Assembly (NCBI RefSeq): GCF_023109105.1
Contig: NZ_JALDTZ010000012.1
Location: 1-64,000 of the forward strand
DNA: 64,000 bases
Origin: Streptococcus mitis
GTDB taxonomy: Bacteria > Bacillota > Bacilli > Lactobacillales > Streptococcaceae
Direction of reading: 5' to 3'
Shown in pieces: positions 57,540 through 64,000 of this stretch. The position numbers were made by a program, and so were the translations under genes. The notes beneath the pieces are model-generated. The model was not told where the DNA came from and did not search any database. It saw only the letters and a program-made list of their open reading frames with translations. Within the stretch, counting starts at the first letter, position 1, and every line of letters begins with the position of its first letter.

Positions 57540-58070
57540 TCACTTCTGACGAATGACAAAATGACGTTGCCCCTTGTCCTCTTTCTGAGAATGTTGGTCC
57601 TTCTGACGACGTCTATTTTTCTTATCTGCATTCGGTTTTCGTTTGGTTTGAGTCGTTTTCTTTCCTTTTCTAGAAGTCTGGTCTTCTTCCTTCTTACGCA
57701 TTTTCTTGTCAAATGATGCTCGCTTAGGGGCTTCATTTTCTAGGACAAAATAGGCACAACCATAACTACAATACTCTAAAAGGTAGTCTTGTAAACGACT
57801 GATTTTTTCAAGTTTTTCTTCTGTTCGGTCATCCTTATAAAAACCTCGTAGGCGAAGCTGTTCGTTGCTCCAGTCCCCCACGATATAATCAAACTTGGTT
57901 AAGACTTCTGAAAAACGCTGATTAAAAGCCGTCACATCGAAGGCATCCTTGATATTTTCCACCAAGGAAAAAGCTAGCCCTTCCGTTTCGACCTTGTCCC
58001 CGTGTAAATGGAACTCAGGACCAGGAAACTTGTTATAATTGTATAATTCAGGTGCAATTTCTTTTCTCAT
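57540..58070 (-). CDS. YutD family protein (DUF1027)
   Basis: A 176-residue protein with a YutD core: NKFPGPEFHLHGDKVETEGLAFSLVENIKDAFDV in residues 13-46 and NQRFSEVLTKFDYIVGDWSNEQLRLRGFYKD after it. From about residue 120 the tail is lysine- and arginine-rich and disordered, ending RHFVIRQK, suggesting nucleic acid or ribosome contact. Function unknown; it commonly neighbours rlmN and lies 20 bp upstream of it here. Confidence 0.85.
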   Translation of the reverse strand: MRKEIAPELYNYNKFPGPEFHLHGDKVETEGLAFSLVENIKDAFDVTAFNQRFSEVLTKFDYIVGDWSNEQLRLRGFYKDDRTEEKLEKISRLQDYLLEYCSYGCAYFVLENEAPKRASFDKKMRKKEEDQTSRKGKKTTQTKRKPNADKKNRRRQKDQHSQKEDKGQRHFVIRQK

Positions 58071-58154
58071 AGATATCCTTTTTCCACGATTACTTAATAC
58101 TTTATTCTACCATAATTTCTAGCACTTAGCACGTTTCTCATAAAAATGAAAAAA

Positions 58155-58174
58155 GTCTGACGATTTTGTCAGAC
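58155..58174 (-). terminator. sodA terminator
   Basis: GTCTGAC and GTCAGAC arms around GATTTT, followed by TTTTTTC on the minus strand. Confidence 0.82.
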
Positions 58175-58226
58175 CAAAATTATATAACCTAAAAAAGAGA
58201 AGAACAATTCTTCCCTCCATATACCG

Positions 58227-58832
58227 TTATTTAGCAGCTGCGTACAATTCATCTACTTTGTTCCAGTTGATGACTGAGAAGAAAGCTTTGATGTAGTCAG
58301 GACGCACGTTGCGGTATTTCACGTAGTAAGCATGTTCCCAAACGTCCAAGCCCAAGATTGGTTTTTTACCTTCTGAGATTGGTGTGTCTTGGTTTGCTGT
58401 TGAAGTCACTTCAAGTTTCCCTTCTTTGTTGACAACCAACCATGCCCATCCAGAACCGAAACGAGTTGTTGCTGCCGCAGTGAAGGCTGCTTGGAATTCT
58501 TCAAATGAACCAAATGTTGCATCGATTGCTGCTGCAAGTTCTGCTGATGGAGCTGTTTTTTCAGGAGTCATCAATTCCCAGAAAAGAGCGTGGTTCAAGT
58601 GTCCACCACCATTGTTGATAAGTGCTTGACGGATATCAGCTGGGATAGAGTCTACATCAGCAAGCAAGGCTTCAAGGTCTTCACCAATTTCAGGGTGTTT
58701 TTCAAGAGCTGCATTTGCATTGTTGACATAAGTTTGATGGTGTTTGTCATGGTGCAAGTGCATTGTTTCCGAATCGATGTATGGTTCCAAAGCGTCATAT
58801 GCATATGGAAGATCTGGTAAGATAATAGCCAT
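58227..58832 (-). CDS. sodA: superoxide dismutase [Mn]
   Basis: SodA disproportionates superoxide; it matters because these streptococci make hydrogen peroxide and lack catalase. The 201-residue protein has the metal ligands in [18 protein letters not shown] (His27 region), [15 protein letters not shown] (His near 82) and [22 protein letters not shown] (Asp and His near residues 163-167). GSGWAWLVV precedes the last motif. Mn use is family knowledge, not shown by sequence alone. Confidence 0.96.
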   Translation of the reverse strand: MAIILPDLPYAYDALEPYIDSETMHLHHDKHHQTYVNNANAALEKHPEIGEDLEALLADVDSIPADIRQALINNGGGHLNHALFWELMTPEKTAPSAELAAAIDATFGSFEEFQAAFTAAATTRFGSGWAWLVVNKEGKLEVTSTANQDTPISEGKKPILGLDVWEHAYYVKYRNVRPDYIKAFFSVINWNKVDELYAAAK

Positions 58833-58937
58833 CTGTAATACCTCTTTTTCTTTCTATATGAAAATGATAACGCAAACATTCACTTTTTTCAAGTTTTTTG
58901 CTTATAGATAGGGAAATCACTGAATATTTTCTAATAA

Positions 58938-59132
58938 TGCTTTTCGAAAATCTCTTCAAAGCACGTCAGCTTCACCTTGGATTATATATGTGACTGACTT
59001 CGTCAGTTCTATCTGCAACCTCAAAACTGTGTTTTGAGCTGACTTCGTCAGTCTTATCTACAACCTCAAAGCACTGCTTTGAGCAACCTGCGGCTAGCTT
59101 CCTAGTTTGCTTTTTGATTTTCATTGAGTATA
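58938..59132. repeat. BOX element with two tandem boxB modules
   Basis: The left end TTTTCGAAAATCTCTTCAAAG is boxC, then two exact-length 45-bp boxB units at 58994-59038 and 59039-59083, both running CTGACTTCGTCAGT...TTTTGAG or ...CTTTGAG, then boxA ending GATTTTCATTGAGTAT. It lies between sodA promoter side and the holA 3' end. The two boxB copies differ at a few positions. Confidence 0.93.
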
Positions 59133-59151
59133 AAACAAGCAAATCACTAAG

Positions 59152-59184
59152 AAACCCACGACAAGATAATCCTGACGCGGGTTG
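59152..59184 (-). terminator. holA terminator
   Basis: AAACCCACG pairs with CGCGGGTT around a 15-nt loop, followed by TTCTTAG on the minus strand. Moderate. Confidence 0.55.
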
Positions 59185-59201
59185 TAGTTTCAAAAATAGT
59201 A

Positions 59202-60239
59202 TCAATCTACCTGACTAGCAATCTGTAAGAGCGCCTTTTCAAAAAGGAAACCTTTTTCATAAAGACCTGTCTTAATCTGATAGTCTGTCTCAATCAAATA
59301 GGAAAGAGCTTGCTTCAAAAAACTCAAGGGAAGTCCTCGTGAATCTCTCAGCGCAAACTTAATCTGATAGGGATTAGGGGTGCGTCCCAAATAACTGCCT
59401 AAACTACTTGCAATCTGAGATTCTGTTTGCCCAGACTCCAACAAAATTTTTACCTGAGTAAAAGTCCGAAATTGTCCCAGCATGACTGCAATCAGTTTGA
59501 TTTCATCTTCCCCTTGCAAGGTCAAGTCTCTAACCAAGTCACGCGCCTGGTCCATCTTTTTAGTCAGAATAAACTGAGTTAAATCAAAAATATTGTCCTG
59601 TAAGGTCTTGGGAATTGCGTTAACAATATCCTCTTCCTCGATAACAGAGTCTTCCTTATAGGTCTGTAAAAAGAGGAGATTTTTCTGGATTTCGCTAAAT
59701 TGAAAACCAGATTTGATAAGGAGATTTTCAAAAGCATGATTGGCAAACTGCAAACCTTGTTTCTGACTCCACTTTTGAAAATACTGGCGCAGTTCTTGTT
59801 CTTTGACTTCTACTGCATCAAAGACCTTGGCATCACGCTTAAGTAATTTGACCAACCGTCTTTTGCTATCCAGCTTTCCTTCTGCAAAGATTAACAACTT
59901 GGTTGTTGGTGAAGGATTGTCAAGGTATTCCTCAAATGACTTGAGCTCATCATCTGTCAAAAAGCGCTTTTTAGCAGTCGTGATATCGACAAAATGATCT
60001 AATATCACGATTTTCTCATCCGCAAAGAAAGGAAGGCTGACCAGCTCCAGTTCCACATCCTTATAAACTACTTCTTTCATATCAAAGTAGGCAAAATTGA
60101 GGTCGGCAGAATCATAACCAATCTGTTTCAACACTTGACTCTTCATAACTTCAAACTGACCCTGGTCTGTCCCTGTAAATAGGCTCAGACTCGGTAAATT
60201 TGATAAAGTCAACTTCTGACTTTCTTCAATGGCTAGCAT
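59202..60239 (-). CDS. holA: DNA polymerase III subunit delta
   Basis: HolA is the clamp-loader wrench subunit that opens the sliding clamp. The 345-residue protein shows the degenerate AAA+ N-domain LSLFTGTDQGQFEVMKSQVLKQIGYDSADLNF, LVSLPFFADEKIVILDHF near residue 62, LLIFAEGKLDSKRRLVKLLK near residue 113 and a C-terminal collar DREL-like helix set (YQIKFALRDSRGLPLSFLKQALSYLIETDYQIKTG). No Walker A, as in delta subunits. GTG/other starts were considered; ATG 60239 is consistent in length. Confidence 0.92.
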   Translation of the reverse strand: MLAIEESQKLTLSNLPSLSLFTGTDQGQFEVMKSQVLKQIGYDSADLNFAYFDMKEVVYKDVELELVSLPFFADEKIVILDHFVDITTAKKRFLTDDELKSFEEYLDNPSPTTKLLIFAEGKLDSKRRLVKLLKRDAKVFDAVEVKEQELRQYFQKWSQKQGLQFANHAFENLLIKSGFQFSEIQKNLLFLQTYKEDSVIEEEDIVNAIPKTLQDNIFDLTQFILTKKMDQARDLVRDLTLQGEDEIKLIAVMLGQFRTFTQVKILLESGQTESQIASSLGSYLGRTPNPYQIKFALRDSRGLPLSFLKQALSYLIETDYQIKTGLYEKGFLFEKALLQIASQVD

Positions 60240-60271
60240 CTTCTCACCTTTCTTCTGATTTTTTAATGAAT

Positions 60272-61207
60272 TTAATCGATATAGCGTAATTTCCCACGAA
60301 AATCTTCTAGGCTCTCATACCCTTTTTCTGCCATGATTGCCTTCAGTTCATTGGTAATGCGGTCAAAAGCACCAACTCCTTCTTTATGAAGGGTAGTCCC
60401 TACCTGCACCATACTCGCTCCACAGAGAATATGTTCAAAGGCATCACGACCAGTCAAAACGCCACCTGTTCCAATAATTTGGATTTGAGGATCTAGGCGT
60501 TGATAAAAGGCATGGACATTAGCGAGAGCTGTTGGTTTGATGTACTCTCCACCAATACCGCCGAAACCATTTTTAGGACGAATAACGACAGACTCGTCTT
60601 CTATATAAAGACCATTTCCGATAGAGTTGACACAGTTGACGAACTTGAGTGGGTATTTGTTAAAGATTGCTGCTGCCTGGTCGAAGTGAACAATATCAAA
60701 GTAAGGTGGGAGCTTGATTCCTAGAGGTTTAGTGAAATATTCAAAGACTTCTGACAAGATACGGTCTGTAGTTTCAAAGTCATAGGCAATCTGAGGCTTA
60801 CCTGGAACATTTGGGCATGAAAGATTCAGTTCTGTCAGACCGTGAAAATCACTTTCTTGAACCTTTTTCAAGATGGTATGAGTTTCTTCTGGAGACATTC
60901 CGACTAAAGATAGAAAGAAAGTACGGTTAGGTTCTTTTTCTTGCAATTCCAATAGATAGTTCAAGTAATATTCTAAACCATTATTTGGCAGACCCATAGA
61001 GTTAATAGAACCAAGTGGAACATCTTGATAGCGTGGTTCAGGGTTCCCCTGACGAAATTCCAAGGTTGCCGTCTTAGTGACAAAGGTTCCCGCTGCTGAG
61101 TTTTTTACACCTTCTAATTCCTCAATTGTCATACAGGCAACACCTGCCGCATTCATCAAGCAATTGTCAAACTCAAAACCAGCAATTTGTGTTTTTGTTG
61201 ATACCAT
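60272..61207 (-). CDS. pyrD: dihydroorotate dehydrogenase, class 1A
   Basis: This enzyme oxidises dihydroorotate to orotate in pyrimidine synthesis, in class 1A with fumarate as acceptor. The 311-residue protein has the catalytic base Cys in [13 protein letters not shown] near residue 131, [13 protein letters not shown] near residue 70, KLPPYFD near residue 165 and [27 protein letters not shown] near residue 194. No pyrK gene is adjacent, consistent with class 1A (PyrDA). GGAGG is 9 nt before the ATG and TATAAT is upstream (about 61245). Confidence 0.95.
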   Translation of the reverse strand: MVSTKTQIAGFEFDNCLMNAAGVACMTIEELEGVKNSAAGTFVTKTATLEFRQGNPEPRYQDVPLGSINSMGLPNNGLEYYLNYLLELQEKEPNRTFFLSLVGMSPEETHTILKKVQESDFHGLTELNLSCPNVPGKPQIAYDFETTDRILSEVFEYFTKPLGIKLPPYFDIVHFDQAAAIFNKYPLKFVNCVNSIGNGLYIEDESVVIRPKNGFGGIGGEYIKPTALANVHAFYQRLDPQIQIIGTGGVLTGRDAFEHILCGASMVQVGTTLHKEGVGAFDRITNELKAIMAEKGYESLEDFRGKLRYID

Positions 61208-61337
61208 GATTCTGATCCTCCGGATTCCTTTTATTGCTAATATTATACCATATTTTCAGATTTTCTCTTTAAGAAAGTCATTTATAAGAAAAACGTTCGT
61301 TTTTTATCTACTTTCAAACAAAAAACTAAATTGAAAG

Positions 61338-61352
61338 AATTTTTAGAAAATT
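61338..61352 (+). promoter_or_regulatory. CodY-like box upstream of gdhA
   Basis: AATTTTTAGAAAATT matches the CodY consensus AATTTTCWGAAAATT at 14 of 15 positions. It ends 12 nt before the gdhA -35, so CodY with branched-chain amino acids could repress gdhA. Confidence 0.75.
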
Positions 61353-61364
61353 TATGTTTTTTTC

Positions 61365-61393
61365 TTTACAGTAAAAAAAAATTCTGCTATAAT
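61365..61393 (+). promoter_or_regulatory. gdhA promoter
   Basis: TTTACA and TATAAT with 17-nt spacing; TG lies two bases before the -10. Confidence 0.82.
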
Positions 61394-61414
61394 GACTCAT
61401 GTAATAAAATATGA

Positions 61415-62779
<1,365 letters not shown>

Positions 62780-62792
62780 GATTTATTTGCTC

Positions 62793-62822
62793 AATCCTCA
62801 ATCGCTTTGATTGGGGATTTTT
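62793..62822 (+). terminator. gdhA terminator
   Basis: AATCCTCAATC pairs with GATTGGGGATT, with a TTTTTG run. Confidence 0.78.
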
Positions 62823-62835
62823 GTTGGCTTAAAAA

Positions 62836-62862
62836 AAGCTCACTATTTAAAATAGTAAGCTT
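62836..62862 (-). terminator. terminator of the TetR gene
   Basis: AAGCTCACTATTT pairs with AAATAGTAAGCTT around a very short loop, followed by TTTTTT on the minus strand. Confidence 0.65.
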
Positions 62863-62873
62863 AAAATCAAGAT

Positions 62874-63518
62874 TTATTCTACTTCTACTAATGCAAAAGA
62901 CAGACATTCAACTATTTCATTTACTGCCTCATCTATATCTAGGTCCTCATTATCATTCAATATCATTGGAAAAACATAAGAAAGAGTCAAGGCTAAAATA
63001 TAGCGAACGATCCTTTCGTTCGACCAATTTCTGATGAGTCCCTTTTCTTTAAACTGATTCAGAACTGGACTAATTGGCCTAATAATAGAATGAACAATAA
63101 CATTTCCTAACTGGTTGGAAATAGTATTATCAATAAAAGAACGACTCAAGAGAATTTTAACCTGCATTTGATTCTCTTGAATGAAAAAGAGCCTATCTCT
63201 AACAATACTTTTTAAAAAGAAGGGAAAAGTTTCTTGATCTACTGTGAATTTTTTTTCTGAAAAATCCGCAATTACTTCTGGAATAACCTGTTCTAGAAAA
63301 GTAGATAAAATGGCTTCTAAGATACCTTCCTTGGTTTTAAAGTAACTAAAAACAGTTCCTTCTGAAACTCCAGCTTCCTTAGCAATAAGTCTGGCTGTTG
63401 TATTTTCAAAACCAATTTCTGAAAATAACTTTAGACTTGATAATAATACTTGACGTTGTTTTAAACTCAAATTGCTATTTTCTAATGTCTGGGCATACTT
63501 TTGTGCTAAACTTTCCAT
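62874..63518 (-). CDS. TetR/AcrR family transcriptional regulator
   Basis: A 214-residue repressor-type protein. The N-terminal helix-turn-helix is LKQRQVLLSSLKLFSEIGFENTTARLIAKEAGVSEGTVFSYFKTKEGILEAIL, the TetR pattern; the rest is an alpha-helical ligand/dimer domain. I start at ATG 63518 because the preceding GTG at 63527 overlaps the GGAGG ribosome-binding site, which then has normal spacing to the ATG. Its stop-to-start neighbour on the left edge of the same strand, the dehydrogenase at 63535, suggests it controls that gene. Confidence 0.88.
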   Translation of the reverse strand: MESLAQKYAQTLENSNLSLKQRQVLLSSLKLFSEIGFENTTARLIAKEAGVSEGTVFSYFKTKEGILEAILSTFLEQVIPEVIADFSEKKFTVDQETFPFFLKSIVRDRLFFIQENQMQVKILLSRSFIDNTISNQLGNVIVHSIIRPISPVLNQFKEKGLIRNWSNERIVRYILALTLSYVFPMILNDNEDLDIDEAVNEIVECLSFALVEVE

Positions 63519-63534
63519 TCCTAGCACCTCCCTG

Positions 63535-64000
63535 CTACCCTCTTACTTTTACAACTTTCTTACCTCGAGTATGTCCCAATTTTAGACTACGATATGCTTC
63601 TCTAACTGACTTTAGAGAAAAGTCATACACTTGATCAATTTTCAGCAGAACCTTCCCGTCTGAGACCATTTCAGATAAAGTGATAAAATCATCGTATGTG
63701 GAATGTCTCGGACCAGTAAACTGAGCTCCTCTAATCATAACATAGGGTGAAGGCACTAATGTCCCAATAGCTGTCCCTTTCAAACCTAAACTAAAAGCCA
63801 ATCTAACATAATCAGATCCATAACAATCCAAAAATTTTGTAATAGGCGTTGGACTAGCTGATAGAAGAGCCTTCTTGATATTCTCTTCATAACTTACTGG
63901 TATGGCACCTAAAGACTTCAGATAATCTGAATTTTTCTTACTTGCAATTCCGATAACCGTTGCACCCTTAGCAACCGCATACTGTACTGCAATACTTCCA
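63535..64000 (-). CDS. zinc-type alcohol dehydrogenase / quinone oxidoreductase (MDR), 3' part
   Basis: The reading frame is open to the window edge. It gives at least 155 codons from GSIAVQYAVAKGATVIGIAS (NAD(P)-binding Rossmann beginning, preceded by G residues outside the window) through YEENIKKALLSAS to the C-terminal YDFSLKSVREAYRSLKLGHT followed by KKVVKVRG. The gene caller's internal TTG start at 63831 is not real. It is the medium-chain dehydrogenase/reductase C-terminal domain of a quinone-oxidoreductase-like enzyme. It is cut by the window edge and transcribed just before the TetR gene. Confidence 0.82.
   Translation of the reverse strand, partial: GSIAVQYAVAKGATVIGIASKKNSDYLKSLGAIPVSYEENIKKALLSASPTPITKFLDCYGSDYVRLAFSLGLKGTAIGTLVPSPYVMIRGAQFTGPRHSTYDDFITLSEMVSDGKVLLKIDQVYDFSLKSVREAYRSLKLGHTRGKKVVKVRG

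Noticed and set aside
57396..57716. 106-codon plus-strand ORF
   Set aside because: It lies antisense to rlmN and the YutD gene, has low-complexity Leu/Phe/Ser content, and no ribosome-binding site or promoter.
58938..59132. Possible CRISPR-like tandem repeats
   Set aside because: The two 45-bp units are adjacent with no spacers and are boxB modules of a BOX element.
63535..63831. 98-aa stand-alone protein
   Set aside because: The same frame continues to the window edge with clear Rossmann-fold sequence; the TTG is internal.

Overview
The window looks like the chromosome of a mitis-group streptococcus (Streptococcus mitis, S. oralis or a close relative of S. pneumoniae). The evidence is low GC, pneumococcal-type gene order (slrA, rpsP-khpA, rimM-trmD, gor, metG, pepN, ciaRH, rodA, gyrB, ezrA, clpE, then the rpiA-deoB-punA-deoD nucleoside operon and coaA), four BOX elements, and a CtsR operator and a CodY-like box in expected places. 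From memory the proteins are close to pneumococcal homologues but not identical (EzrA most obviously); the species call is inference.

Layout. 1-2.0 kb: coaA, rpsT and a small P-loop kinase on the + strand, then a 170-bp inverted-repeat element. 2.2-8.5 kb: a leftward operon rpiA, deoB, DUF1697 gene, punA, ClC antiporter, glutamine amidotransferase, and deoD after a hairpin-rich gap; it links nucleoside phosphorolysis to pentose phosphate metabolism. 8.6-13.8 kb: a tiny conserved protein, NAD(P)HX dehydratase behind an uncharacterised gene, a Cof-type phosphatase, folD, and an amino-acid ABC permease/ATPase. 14.0-17.8 kb (+): DUF1797, clpE, a NUDIX hydrolase, DUF1827. 18-27.8 kb (-): ezrA, gyrB, HAD, DJ-1/PfpI, rodA, DinG-type nuclease/helicase, U32 peptidase. 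27.9-35 kb: ABC exporter, small membrane protein (+), ciaRH, pepN.

35-38.6 kb is the most accessory-looking housekeeping stretch: a tightly packed leftward run encoding a DUF2829/Tad2-type protein, an SDR, a NUDIX hydrolase, a GNAT, a stand-alone PEP-utiliser-type TIM barrel and an ASCH protein. 38.7-45 kb: aldo/keto reductase, metG and a MacB-like tripartite exporter. 45.3-47.4 kb (+): glutathione reductase and bioY, the latter with a BirA-type operator. 47.4-51.3 kb: PC4-like ssDNA-binding protein, small unknown, ATP-cone protein, trmD, rimM, an AT-rich orphan, MazG-like enzyme, khpA and rpsP.

51.3-53.3 kb is a decayed region: a 26-codon fragment, a membrane-protein/XRE-regulator pair with a palindromic operator, and a frameshifted SAP-like pseudogene. 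53.3-61.2 kb: slrA, ABC-F, VanZ, rlmN, YutD, sodA, holA and pyrD. The window closes with gdhA, a TetR regulator and the 3' part of a zinc-type dehydrogenase cut by the edge.

No rRNA, tRNA, CRISPR array, prophage or intact insertion sequence was seen. The best candidates for new biology are the uncharacterised protein at 9709-10530 (possible ADP-ribosyltransferase-like fold), the chromosomal Tad2-type gene in its unusual cluster, the orphan PEP-utiliser domain, the AT-rich orphan at 49762-50313, and three genes whose promoters predict leaderless mRNAs.
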